Source: Pedobacter sp. SL55 (GTDB taxonomy: Bacteria; Bacteroidota; Bacteroidia; Sphingobacteriales; Sphingobacteriaceae). From it: a stretch of DNA of 64,000 nucleotides. The stretch is from NCBI RefSeq assembly GCF_026625705.1, contig NZ_CP113059.1, forward strand, positions 1,798,001-1,862,000, read 5' to 3'. Position numbers and translations under genes: made by a program. Positions 55,732-64,000 of this stretch are shown here, one piece after another. The notes beneath the pieces were generated by a model, which had not been told where the DNA came from, made no database searches, and worked only from the letters and a program-made list of their open reading frames with translations. Position 1 is the stretch's first letter. Each line of letters opens with the position of its first letter.

Positions 55732-57168
55732 TTATTTGATCAGATGTTTGATCTGTATCAGTTCGTGTTCTTCTAAGAAGCGCCATTTGCCTCTAGGTAA
55801 ATCTTTTTTGGTTAAGTTGCCATATACTACACGGTCAAGCTTTACCACTTCGTAGCCCAAATGTTCGAAAATACGGCGAACAATTCTGTTTTTGCCGCTA
55901 TGTATTTGTATGCCTACTTCGTTTTTAGCGGCACCGGCTACGTAAGAAATATTGTCGGGCTTAATTAAACCGTCTTCTAGCTCTAAGCCAAATTGGATTT
56001 TATTGAAATCGCCCTGGGATAAATTTTTGTTTAGTTCTACTTGGTAAATTTTAGTGATACCATTACGAGGGTGCGAAAGCTTGTCGGCTAAATCGCCATC
56101 GTTAGTCATCAATAATAAACCTGTAGTATTTCTATCTAAACGACCAACGGGATAAATACGCTCGCGACTAGCTTTCTCTACTAGGTGCATTACCGTTTTA
56201 CGCTCTTGCGGGTCTTCGGTAGTGGTAATATAATCTTTCGGCTTGTTTAAAAGTACATAAACTCTTTTTTCGCGTTTAAGCAGCTCGCCGTTATACCTAA
56301 CCTCATCTTTGTAAGGGTCTACTTTGTGGCCTAACTCTGTAACGGGAATACCGTTTACGCTAACTACGCCGGCTTCAATCAATTCATCGGCCTTGCGACG
56401 AGAACAAATTCCGGAGTTTGCAATGTAGCGGTTCAAGCGTATTAAGTCGTCATCCACTTTTGGAGCAACCTTTCTGTTCCTTAATGTTGGCGCAACTCTT
56501 TCGCCTTTATCTTCTTTTTTGCCTTTGTAACCGCCTTCTTCTCTCTTTCTAAATGGACGGCTATCTCCAAATTTATCTCCTTTTCTGTCCGAAAATTTAG
56601 CTGCTGCGCCATCTTTGGCATAGCTGTCTTTTTTTACGTAACCTCTTCTTCCGTCGTTATTTTCGTCGCGGGTGCCGCTTGCTCCCCTAGGCGTAAATGG
56701 TTTGTCTCTTTTTTCCCAAGGTTTGCTATCTCTTCTCTCGGTTTGGCCTTCATCGCGTCTGTTGTTGGTTCTGCCAGTAAAAGGCCTGTCCGCTTTTTCC
56801 CAGGGTTTGCTATCTTTTCTATCCCTACTATTTTCGCTACGATCGGCGCTGCCGCCTCTGCTGCTGTATGGTCTATCTGTTTTTTCCCAAGGTTTGCTAT
56901 CTCTTTTATCGAATGATTTTTTGAAATCTGATGTTTCGTTAGAATCTCTTCTAGGTCTTGTAGAACGAGACTGGGAGTCTCCGCCTCGGGTACTATTACT
57001 TTTAAAATCTCTTTTGTCATCAGTGCCAAAACTTCTGCTTCTGCTATCGTCTCTTGCACTAGATCTTTTTGGCCTGTCACTATCTGTTTGTGCGGTTCTT
57101 CTTCCTGTTGTGCCTCTGCCTGGTTTGGACTTGTCATCCCGACTTTTCCCTTTGTTACTATTTGTCAT
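55732..57168 (-). CDS. RluB/RsuA-type pseudouridine synthase with long disordered N-terminus
   Basis: 478 residues. The C-terminal half is a standard enzyme: S4 RNA-binding domain from ~residue 243 (RLNRYIANSGICSRRKADEL) and catalytic domain with GRLDRNTTGLLLMT (Asp near 342). It isomerises uridine in 23S or 16S rRNA; the target is inferred from family. Residues 1-240 are a charged, Arg/Asp/Ser/Gly-rich disordered tail with three copies of DSKPWEK-x-D-(R/K)-P(F/Y) near residues 92, 121 and 149. Such tails are known on Bacteroidota homologues but vary greatly. Confidence 0.92.
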   Translation of the reverse strand: MTNSNKGKSRDDKSKPGRGTTGRRTAQTDSDRPKRSSARDDSRSRSFGTDDKRDFKSNSTRGGDSQSRSTRPRRDSNETSDFKKSFDKRDSKPWEKTDRPYSSRGGSADRSENSRDRKDSKPWEKADRPFTGRTNNRRDEGQTERRDSKPWEKRDKPFTPRGASGTRDENNDGRRGYVKKDSYAKDGAAAKFSDRKGDKFGDSRPFRKREEGGYKGKKEDKGERVAPTLRNRKVAPKVDDDLIRLNRYIANSGICSRRKADELIEAGVVSVNGIPVTELGHKVDPYKDEVRYNGELLKREKRVYVLLNKPKDYITTTEDPQERKTVMHLVEKASRERIYPVGRLDRNTTGLLLMTNDGDLADKLSHPRNGITKIYQVELNKNLSQGDFNKIQFGLELEDGLIKPDNISYVAGAAKNEVGIQIHSGKNRIVRRIFEHLGYEVVKLDRVVYGNLTKKDLPRGKWRFLEEHELIQIKHLIK

Positions 57169-57328
57169 GATACGCTTTTAATCGCATAAAATAATGCGGC
57201 TGCAAAGTTAGCAAATTTACATGGATAAACAATTTGGAAATATACGGATTTTTCTAAAAAATACATCGTCTAAAATCTGCGTTCACAGTATTTTAAACAG
57301 CGATTTTAGAGCTTATTTTCGTAAGTGC

Positions 57329-57359
57329 TTGATAATTAAATAAATAAAACTTATCTTTG
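57329..57359 (+). promoter_or_regulatory. Bacteroidota-type promoter of lytic transglycosylase gene
   Basis: ttg at 57329-57331 and tatctttg at 57352-57359, 20 bases apart, matching the -33/-7 (TTG, TAnnTTTG) pattern of this phylum. The ATG is 40 bases further on and is preceded by aaaggaggaag, an unusually good Shine-Dalgarno site. Confidence 0.65.
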
Positions 57360-57398
57360 CAGCCGCAAGTATTAAGTGTTAACTAAAAAAGGAGGAAG

Positions 57399-58178
57399 AT
57401 GTTAAAGAAACACCTCATTCCATTAACAGTAATTTTAGGATTATTGCTGATGGCAAATGTGTTTGCTTATAAGCTACCAACAGAAGTAGAAAATCTTAAG
57501 AAAGATAACTATACCAACGTTAAAAAAGAAACCGAAGAGCCGGTATTTTCAATAGCTCAACTAGAGTTTGCCGAAGAAACATTGCCAGTTGGCGATGCCA
57601 AGGTAACTCAAAAGATGAAGAGAACTTTAGCTTCATTTTCTTATGGAAATTTGCAAACTAATCGTTTGCATTTAAAAGCAGCAAAGTGGTTTCCTATTGT
57701 AGAGCCTATTTTGGCCGCCTATGGTATACCTAACGATTTTAAGTACCTGCCTTTGGTAGAGTCTGGCTTAAGAGGAGGGGTATCGCCAAAAGGTGCAGCA
57801 GGTTACTGGCAGTTTATGCCAAGCACTGCCCGTATGTATGGTTTAAAGGTAAATAAGAAAGTAGACGAGCGCTACCACCTTAAAAAATCTACCATTGCCG
57901 CAGCAAAGTATATTAAAGAGCTTTATGGGATTTTTGATAGCTGGACTTTAGTAGCAGCAGCTTACAATGTTGGCGATGGCCACATGCGTAGGCAAATTAA
58001 CCGCCAAAATCAGGATAATTATTTTAAAATGAAGCTAAATAGAGAAACAGGGGCTTATGTCTACAAACTGATCTCGATGAAGGAAATTTTAGAAAATCCG
58101 AGCCGTAACGGTTACAAAAATCAAGAAGCATTAATTGCTTACAAGCCTGTAGAAGAAAACACAACTACAGTAGAATAG
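57399..58178 (+). CDS. Lytic transglycosylase (SLT domain)
   Basis: 259-residue exported murein hydrolase. N-terminal signal or anchor (LIPLTVILGLLLMANVFAYK). The SLT domain includes FKYLPLVESGLRGGVSPKGA with catalytic Glu121, GYWQFMPSTARMYGL, and TLVAAAYNVGDGHMRRQI. Cleaves glycan strands to give 1,6-anhydro-muramyl ends. No LysM domains. It resembles the MltD/Slt type catalytic unit. Preceded by a good ribosome site and promoter; monocistronic. Confidence 0.94.
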   Translation: MLKKHLIPLTVILGLLLMANVFAYKLPTEVENLKKDNYTNVKKETEEPVFSIAQLEFAEETLPVGDAKVTQKMKRTLASFSYGNLQTNRLHLKAAKWFPIVEPILAAYGIPNDFKYLPLVESGLRGGVSPKGAAGYWQFMPSTARMYGLKVNKKVDERYHLKKSTIAAAKYIKELYGIFDSWTLVAAAYNVGDGHMRRQINRQNQDNYFKMKLNRETGAYVYKLISMKEILENPSRNGYKNQEALIAYKPVEENTTTVE

Positions 58179-58213
58179 TAATAAAATTGGTATAGCTTTT
58201 TTATAAGCATTTT

Positions 58214-58249
58214 AAAAGGCTGTTTCCCAGATAAGGGAGGCAGCCTTTT
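58214..58249 (+). terminator. Terminator after lytic transglycosylase gene
   Basis: aaaaggctg and cagcctttt, exact 9-bp arms, followed by T-rich sequence, 35 bases after the stop. Confidence 0.82.
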
Positions 58250-58260
58250 CTTTTGTTTTT

Positions 58261-58330
58261 TAGCCACAGATGCACAGATTTTTATCGGGCAATAATGAAT
58301 AAGAATTAATTATCTGAGCATCTGTGGCTA
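58261..58330. repeat. Dispersed palindromic repeat, copy C
   Basis: tagccacagatgcacagat at 58261-58279 and atctgagcatctgtggcta at 58312-58330, one mismatch, with a 32-base AT-rich centre. The same family as 12438-12555 and 26625-26693. Confidence 0.82.
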
Positions 58331-58357
58331 AATTATTTTCTACTTTTGAGTTAAAGT

Positions 58358-59404
58358 ATGGGGCAATTAAAAGTTATTAGCGTTAGGCAAGAAGTTAACG
58401 AAACCATTAGCATTGTATTAGAGCCAACTAATGGGGTAAAACCAGTTTACAAAGCTGGCCAATTTTTAACTTTATCATTTCGCATAGGCGATAAAGAGTT
58501 ACGAAGATCTTACTCGGCCTACAGTTCGCCCTTGGTAGACGAACCTTTGGCCATTGCTGTTAAGCTAGTAGAAAATGGGGAAATTTCCAGGTTTTTGCAT
58601 CACTCGCTAAGGGCAGGAGATGTAGTAGAAGTTACCGAACCTAACGGGATGTTTTTTTACGAACCCGAAAAGGATAAAGAAAGAACTGTTTTTCTATTTG
58701 CTGCGGGGGTGGGCATTACACCATTATACGCTATTTTAAAAACCGCTTTGGTTGGAGAAGTTTACTCTAAAATAGTATTGATTTACAGCAGTAGATCTAC
58801 GGAAGAAACTTTGTTCTTGGATGAATTAAAAGAATGGCAAAATAGCTATCCCGATAGGTTTAAGCTAATTAATCTCTTTAGTAATTCTAAAAACTTATTA
58901 AGGGCTAGGTTAAATGGTTTTTTGGTTCACGAATTGATTAGAGAACAGCTATCTTTTAACAAGGAAGATGCACTTTTTTATACTTGTGGCCCGGTAGATT
59001 ATATGGATGTTTGTCGTATTTCTATTTTAGGTGCTGGCTACAAGCCTCATCAGGTAAAACGAGAAACATTTGTATTGCCCGAAGATGAGATAGATGAAGA
59101 TGACGCCACCGAAAAAGTAGTAGATAAAAACACCTATTCAATTAGTCTGATTTTTGAAGGAGAAACGCATCATTTACACGTACCCTGGCCTAAAAGGATA
59201 CTGGATGTGGCGCTCGAAAATAAAATCAAAATTCCTTATAGTTGTAGTGGTGGTGTGTGTAGTACTTGTACTGCGACTTGCATCTCGGGCGGTGTAAGAA
59301 TGGATTATAACGAGGTGCTTACCGATGATGAAATCGCTAGAGGTAGGGTGTTGGTTTGTACTGGGCATCCCACAGAAAATGGTACAACAATAACTTGGGG
59401 ATAA
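58358..59404 (+). CDS. Ferredoxin-NADP reductase-type oxidoreductase (PaaE-like) with 2Fe-2S domain
   Basis: 348-residue electron-transfer flavoprotein. N-terminal FAD-binding barrel (RRSYSAYSSP), then NAD(P)H-binding domain (VFLFAAGVGITPLYAILKTA, FYTCGPVDYMDVC), then a C-terminal plant-type ferredoxin domain (IPYSCSGGVCSTCTATCISG, C-x4-C-x2-C, with a distal Cys in VLVCTGHP). It resembles the reductase of phenylacetyl-CoA epoxidase. The other paa genes are not present here, so the electron acceptor is unknown. Confidence 0.92.
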   Translation: MGQLKVISVRQEVNETISIVLEPTNGVKPVYKAGQFLTLSFRIGDKELRRSYSAYSSPLVDEPLAIAVKLVENGEISRFLHHSLRAGDVVEVTEPNGMFFYEPEKDKERTVFLFAAGVGITPLYAILKTALVGEVYSKIVLIYSSRSTEETLFLDELKEWQNSYPDRFKLINLFSNSKNLLRARLNGFLVHELIREQLSFNKEDALFYTCGPVDYMDVCRISILGAGYKPHQVKRETFVLPEDEIDEDDATEKVVDKNTYSISLIFEGETHHLHVPWPKRILDVALENKIKIPYSCSGGVCSTCTATCISGGVRMDYNEVLTDDEIARGRVLVCTGHPTENGTTITWG

Positions 59405-59420
59405 CAGTAGTAAAAACAAA

Positions 59421-59995
59421 TTAGATTTTGAGCTTGTACGATAACAGTAAGGCTATGACTTCTAAATAGCCTTTTTTTTGAAGATGCGTTTTTAGCTCTT
59501 TCAGTGCTTTTGTGATATGTTTTTCTACGGTTTTAACACTAATGTTAAGTTGGTTGGCAATGTCTTTGTTTGCTAAACCTATATTTCTGCTTAATGTAAA
59601 AACTTTTTGGCATTGCTCAGGTAAGTCACTCACACAAGTCATTATTTCGGCATTTATTTCCTTTAAAAGCAAGCTGTCTTCTTGGTGCAGCACCGAAGAT
59701 TGGATATACTTCTCAATATAATAGTCTATATTTTCTTCTATGGAAACATTAGATTTTACATATTTGCTTTTACTATGGTTTATACTTCTATTGAAAACCG
59801 CCTTTAGCAAATAAGGCCGCATTGGAGCAGTAAAATCTATTTTTGCTCTATTTTCCCAAACGTAAAAAAAACATCTTGTGCTATATCTTCGGCAATGTCT
59901 TCGTTGCTAACATAGCGAAAGGCATATAATTTTAGTGTAGCATAGTATTGCTTAAATAAATCTTCAAAAAATATCAGATCTTCTTTGGCGTTCAT
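59421..59995 (-). pseudogene. ECF RNA polymerase sigma factor, frameshifted in a T8 run
   Basis: Start at 59995 (MNAKEDLIFFEDLFKQYYAT). As read the frame stops within 59820-59845, after QDVFFTFGKIEQK. Adding one T to the T8 run (plus-strand A8 at 59874-59881) gives QDVFFYVWENRAKIDF and joins MRPYLLKAVFNRSINH through to 59421, 191 residues, the usual ECF size. Sigma2 DVF-x-x-WE and sigma4 helix (KDIANQLNISVKTVEKHITK) are both clear. It is divergent from fecR, the normal place for its regulator; together with the SusC gene it makes an iron- or glycan-type cell-surface signalling cassette. Confidence 0.88.
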
Positions 59996-60120
59996 CGCTC
60001 ACTTATTTCTGGTTGAGGCAAATGTAATAAATTTATTAAATGAAATTTTTTTAAAAAAAATGCAATTAGAGGTAGGGTTATGGGCTTATGTTTTGTGTAT
60101 TGATATAACGGGCATATAAA

Positions 60121-61119
60121 ATGGTGTTAAGAAAAGATAAAATGGAAGAATTGTTTGTCAAGTATTGGGATGGAGCTGCCGATGTTTCTGAGAAGCTATT
60201 GTTGCTAGATTGGTTGAAACAAAGTGATGAAAATAGGAAGACTTTTTCACAGGCTTATGATATTTGGCTTGCCGCCTCGTTGGGTGCCGAGAACGAGTTG
60301 ACCACTGCTATCGCTTTAGATCGTTTCAAATCGAGGGTAATTAATTCCGAAAAATATGACCATAAAAATAAAAAATTGGTAAGGTACCGTTTGCAAATTG
60401 CGGCATCTCTTCTTTTGGCTATTTTTTCTCTAGGATATTATATTTCGAGAAAATATATCCAAATGCAGCAACCAATGGTTATAAACCAAGTAATTATGCC
60501 AGAGGGGAGCAAAGGTAAAGTGGTTTTGCCAGATGGGACTTTGGTTTGGTTAAAATCTAATACAAAAATTGTTTATCCAGAAACATTTTCGGATAAGGTT
60601 AGAGCGGTAAAAGTATTTGGCGAAGCTTATTTTGACGTAGCGCCTAATAAGCAAAAACCTTTTATAGTAAATGCAAACCAGTTGGCTATTAAAGTTTTGG
60701 GAACCAAGTTTAATGTAAGAAACTATGATGAAAGAAACGATATCACTGTAACTTTGTTAGAGGGAAAGGTTAGTCTTTTGGCTGATTCGTTTACAGGCGA
60801 GCATTTTTTGCTTCCTAATCAGCAGTTTGTGCTAAACAAGAAAAATTTATCTACCAAGTTAAATAAGGTTAAAGCAGAAACGTCTGTTTCGTGGATTAAA
60901 GATAGATTAGTGTTTGAGAACAAGCCGCTTTCAGAAATTATTCCTTACATGGAGGCTTGGTACGGTGTAGATATTACGTGCGATAAGGCAATAGCAGACC
61001 AAACACGCTTAACTTTTATCATTAGAAACGAATCGCTTAGCGAAATCATGAAATCTATACAATTTGTATCCTCATTAAAATTTCAGCAAAAAGATAATGT
61101 ACTTTTTATTAATAAGTAA
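60121..61119 (+). CDS. FecR family anti-sigma/regulatory protein
   Basis: 332 residues; the second ATG at 60142 is an alternative start. Cytoplasmic N-terminus (~80 residues, binds sigma), one membrane helix at about 87-103 (QIAASLLLAIFSLGYYI), then the periplasmic FecR domain (KGKVVLPDGTLVWLKSNTK, VFGEAYFDVA) and a C-terminal DUF4974 domain (LVFENKPLSEIIPYMEAWYG). The periplasmic part receives a signal from the STN domain of the receptor and controls the sigma factor. Divergent from the ECF gene; upstream of the SusC gene. Confidence 0.94.
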   Translation: MVLRKDKMEELFVKYWDGAADVSEKLLLLDWLKQSDENRKTFSQAYDIWLAASLGAENELTTAIALDRFKSRVINSEKYDHKNKKLVRYRLQIAASLLLAIFSLGYYISRKYIQMQQPMVINQVIMPEGSKGKVVLPDGTLVWLKSNTKIVYPETFSDKVRAVKVFGEAYFDVAPNKQKPFIVNANQLAIKVLGTKFNVRNYDERNDITVTLLEGKVSLLADSFTGEHFLLPNQQFVLNKKNLSTKLNKVKAETSVSWIKDRLVFENKPLSEIIPYMEAWYGVDITCDKAIADQTRLTFIIRNESLSEIMKSIQFVSSLKFQQKDNVLFINK

Positions 61120-61158
61120 TGTAATAATGCCTATGTAAAAAATGAACAAAATAAAAAA

Positions 61159-61233
61159 GCAAGTAGGTTTTAGAAAACCCACTTGCAGCAAATGTTAATT
61201 TCATTAAAGTGGTTAAGGGTAGCGGCCCTTAAC
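61159..61233 (+). promoter_or_regulatory. Two hairpins between fecR and susC-type genes
   Basis: gcaagt-ggtttt arms (61159-61186, one mismatch) and an exact gttaaggg/cccttaac stem (61212-61233). Neither is followed by a clean T run. Such leaders may act as partial terminators or regulatory structures ahead of susC; this is inference. Confidence 0.5.
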
Positions 61234-61265
61234 AATATGATAAATCAATTAAACCTAACAAATTT

Positions 61266-64000
61266 ATGAAAAAAACTTTTTGGGATGATATTCCAAATCT
61301 ATTTTCTATGCAAAGTCTAAGCTTATGTAGCATGAAAATACTCATTTTTTGCTGTGTATTATTTTGCTCTAATAGGGCTTTTGCGCAACAAACACCACTA
61401 GATTTAAATGTAAAAGATAAGCCTTTAAAAGAAGTGTTAAAACTTATTGAAAGCAAAACTGATTACGTGTTTTTTTATAACGATGCCAATATTGATGTAA
61501 CGCAAAAGGTAAATGTAAACGTAAAGCAAAAACCTTTAACACAGGTGCTTAACGAAGTTTTACCAAATTACACCTATCGTATTGATGCCCAAGCCAAGAA
61601 AATATATCTGTTGCCAGCTAAAGCATCAGAAAAGATTAAGGTAAACGGAATGGTTACAGAAGCCGATAACCAACCTATTATTGGGGCGGGTGTTAAGATT
61701 AAAGGAACCACAGAAACTACCGTTACCGACCAGAATGGAAAGTTCTCCTTGCTTGCAGAAAAAGGAGCAACACTTTTGATCAGCTACGTGGGCTTTGTTT
61801 CTGAAGAAATACAAGCTGTTGCAGGCAAAACGCTAAAGGTTGTGCTAGAAGAATCGAACATTGTTATGAATGAAGTAGTAGTGGTAGGTTACGGAACAGT
61901 GCGTAAGCGAGATTTAACTGGTTCTATTTCTACGCTGAAGAGCGAAAATTTTAACGTGGGATTAATGACCTCGCCAACACAACTTATGCAAGGACGTGTT
62001 GCTGGGGTAAATATTACTTCTAACGGCGGCGAACCAGGTGTAGGCATGACTGTTAGAGTTAGGGGTGCAAACTCCATCCGTTCTGGGCAAGACCCATTGT
62101 ATGTGGTAGATGGTGTGCCGTTAGATATTACCGATGTGCAGGCCTCTGGAGGTAGTATTTCTGGAGTGGGAGCTTCTGCAAAGAAAAATCCATTAAATTT
62201 CCTTAATACAGACGACATTGAGTCTATCGAAGTTTTGAAGGATGCCTCGGCAACCGCAATCTACGGTGCAAGAGGATCAAATGGTGTGGTATTAGTAACT
62301 ACCAAAAAAGGTAAAAAGGGAGATGGTTCTGTCAATTACTCTGGATATACATCAGTTTCTGAACTGCCAAAAAAACTAGATGTACTAACAGCAGATGAAT
62401 TTAGACAATACGTAAAAGCCAACGGTTTTACAGTAACCGATTTGAATAACAATACCGATTGGCAGGAGCTGATATTCCGTACGGCAACTACCCAAAACCA
62501 CAATCTATCATACGGTGGCGGTACCGAGAATACATTGTATCGTTTTTCGTTGAATATGATGGACCAGCAGGGTATTATTGACAAAACTGGCATGGAAAAG
62601 TACACCGGACGATTTAACGTTACACAAAACGCACTTAAAAATAGAGTGAAATTTGAGGCCAACGTTACCTGGGCCCGTACCAACGACCAACGTATTCCGA
62701 TAGGCGAAACTGGTGGGCACGAGGGCGATGTGTTACTCTCTGCACTAAAGTTAAACCCTACTTTTCCGGTGTTTAAGCCAGATGGCTCTTATTACCAGTC
62801 TAGCGGAGACGAAAGAAACCCAGTGGCTATGATTAAACTTACCGACGACAATAACCGTACAGATAGGTTTTTGGGTAACTTAACTACCACAGTAAATATC
62901 ATCAAAAACCTAGCATATAAAGTAAATTTTGCACTTGATTATTCTAGCATTTCGAGAAAAGTTGTACAACGTAAAGATTTAATTTATCTCTCAAACGGTG
63001 GTACTGTTGATGTTAACGATATTTCGCTAACTAGTAAGTTGATGGAAAATTTTCTTACTTACGAAACCACAATAAACCAAATGCACCGTATAAATTTATT
63101 AGCGGGGCATTCTTATCAACATTTTAAGAATTACAATTATGGTTTGTCTGTAAATGGTTTTAAGAGTGATGAGATAGATTATTTAAACAACTTGGCATTA
63201 GGTAACTACACAACAGCTAGCGTGCGGTCTGGTATTCAGGTTAACGAGTTGCAGTCTTTTTTTGGCAGGGTAAATTATAGCTATAATGGCAAATACTTAT
63301 TTACCGGTACACTCCGTACAGATGGTTCTACAAAATTTGGCGAGAACAACAAGTATGGTAAATTCCCTTCGGCATCGGTTGCATGGCGTTTAAGCCAAGA
63401 AAGTTTCATGAAAAAAGCGAAATTTATAGATGAACTAAAACTAAGGTTAGGTTGGGGTATCACTGGAAATCAAGAAATCCCGAATAAGATTTCGCAAGCA
63501 GTATTGGGCACAGGCAGCAATAATGGAGCTGTATTAGGCGGCTCGTTGGGTAATGTTACTCCAGGTATTACTTTAACACGTACACCAAACCCCGATTTAA
63601 AATGGGAAAGTACAGCTCAGTATAATCTTGGTCTAGATTTTAGCCTCCTTAAAAACAGAATTACAGGCTCGGTAGATTTGTTTGAAAAAAACACCAAAGA
63701 TGTATTGGTACAAGTATATGCTATTGCTCCGGCGCCTACTACTACTGTATGGTCTAACGTACCTAATATGCGCATTGTTAACAGAGGAGTAGAACTAGAC
63801 TTAAGCGGTGTTTTAGTAGATAAGAAAGATCTGGTATGGAATATTGGGGCTAATTTCGCTAAAGTAAACAACGAAGTTAAAGATTTGCCTTTAAGCCGTA
63901 TCACTACTGGCTCGCCAAGTGGGCCAGGTATTACAGGTTATTCATCGCAGGTAATTATGAGTGGCCAGCCAATTGGTACCTTTTGGGGCTACAAATTTTT
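61266..64000 (+). CDS. SusC/RagA-type TonB-dependent receptor with STN domain (cut by window end)
   Basis: Open to the window edge, at least 911 residues of a typical ~1100. Signal peptide ends RAFAQQ. STN signalling domain (residues ~42-110: PLKEVLKLIESKTDYVFFYN, VNVNVKQKPLTQVLNEVLPN) is followed by a carboxypeptidase-regulatory-like domain (VNGMVTEADNQPIIGAGVKI). Then comes the plug (VVVGYGTVRKRDLTGSISTL, DPLYVVDGVPLD, IEVLKDASATAIYGARGSNG) and most of the barrel. It imports glycans or siderophore-like cargo with a SusD partner expected just beyond the window. STN plus FecR plus ECF indicates substrate-induced expression. Confidence 0.95.
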   Translation, partial: MKKTFWDDIPNLFSMQSLSLCSMKILIFCCVLFCSNRAFAQQTPLDLNVKDKPLKEVLKLIESKTDYVFFYNDANIDVTQKVNVNVKQKPLTQVLNEVLPNYTYRIDAQAKKIYLLPAKASEKIKVNGMVTEADNQPIIGAGVKIKGTTETTVTDQNGKFSLLAEKGATLLISYVGFVSEEIQAVAGKTLKVVLEESNIVMNEVVVVGYGTVRKRDLTGSISTLKSENFNVGLMTSPTQLMQGRVAGVNITSNGGEPGVGMTVRVRGANSIRSGQDPLYVVDGVPLDITDVQASGGSISGVGASAKKNPLNFLNTDDIESIEVLKDASATAIYGARGSNGVVLVTTKKGKKGDGSVNYSGYTSVSELPKKLDVLTADEFRQYVKANGFTVTDLNNNTDWQELIFRTATTQNHNLSYGGGTENTLYRFSLNMMDQQGIIDKTGMEKYTGRFNVTQNALKNRVKFEANVTWARTNDQRIPIGETGGHEGDVLLSALKLNPTFPVFKPDGSYYQSSGDERNPVAMIKLTDDNNRTDRFLGNLTTTVNIIKNLAYKVNFALDYSSISRKVVQRKDLIYLSNGGTVDVNDISLTSKLMENFLTYETTINQMHRINLLAGHSYQHFKNYNYGLSVNGFKSDEIDYLNNLALGNYTTASVRSGIQVNELQSFFGRVNYSYNGKYLFTGTLRTDGSTKFGENNKYGKFPSASVAWRLSQESFMKKAKFIDELKLRLGWGITGNQEIPNKISQAVLGTGSNNGAVLGGSLGNVTPGITLTRTPNPDLKWESTAQYNLGLDFSLLKNRITGSVDLFEKNTKDVLVQVYAIAPAPTTTVWSNVPNMRIVNRGVELDLSGVLVDKKDLVWNIGANFAKVNNEVKDLPLSRITTGSPSGPGITGYSSQVIMSGQPIGTFWGYKF

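Noticed and set aside
55064..57181. Long plus-strand open frames opposite the lactonase and pseudouridine synthase genes, including one of 169 codons
   Set aside because: They are antisense to clear family members, and their Leu/Ser-rich composition is just the complement of the repetitive Arg/Asp tail.

Overview
The window reads as chromosomal DNA of a Bacteroidota bacterium, most likely Sphingobacteriaceae (Pedobacter-like). Supporting evidence: AT-rich DNA, a type IX secretion C-terminal domain, SusC and OMP_b-brl TonB-type barrels, an ECF sigma/FecR/SusC cassette, OstA-like and bacillithiol (BshA) genes, a DUF2130 protein, and TAnnTTTG-type promoter elements. This is inferred from gene families; no rRNA or tRNA gene was seen.

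Layout. 0.3-5 kb: a secreted beta-helix protein, an OmpA-family porin, a repeat-rich gap and a lipoprotein. 5.2-11 kb: a xylose island on the minus strand (LacI regulator, xylB, xylA, sodium/sugar symporter) with a LacI-type operator before xylB. 11-14.3 kb: DUF2130 protein, MFS transporter, single-domain response regulator. 14.4-20.9 kb: a TetR regulator and a complete RND efflux operon (adaptor, pump, outer-membrane factor) with repeated palindromic operators. 21.1-22.7 kb: a secreted subtilase. 22.9-26.3 kb: a four-gene type II restriction-modification (R-M) operon (XRE regulator, m5C methylase, D12 m6A methylase, HNH nuclease). 26.3-31.6 kb: pirin, a DisA_N/DACNV-like protein, a 53-residue membrane protein and proBA. 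31.8-33.5 kb: a second R-M system, ScaI-like. 33.6-41.8 kb: PadR/PspC pair and two large outer-membrane-type proteins. 42-48.6 kb: nitroreductase with its TetR, DUF1398, MsrA, a 2OG-Fe(II) oxygenase and OstA. 48.7-59.4 kb: TilS, BshA, lipoproteins, a J-domain/KTSC protein, a lactonase-type propeller, an RluB-like pseudouridine synthase, a lytic transglycosylase and a PaaE-like reductase. 59.4-64 kb: ECF sigma, FecR and a SusC-like receptor carrying an STN domain, cut by the window end.

Two genome-wide patterns stand out. First, nine otherwise intact genes each carry one single-base frameshift, five of them in runs of six or more identical bases. Uncorrected indel errors in the assembly are the simplest reading; I give each gene both as read and as restored. 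Second, the intergenic spaces hold many different palindromic repeat elements, one apparently inserted inside another.

I found no clear-cut undescribed multi-gene system. The most promising items are the DACNV-like predicted nucleotide sensor, the HphI-like R-M operon with two methylases of different chemistry, and an 11-bp operator shared by two paralogous TetR loci.
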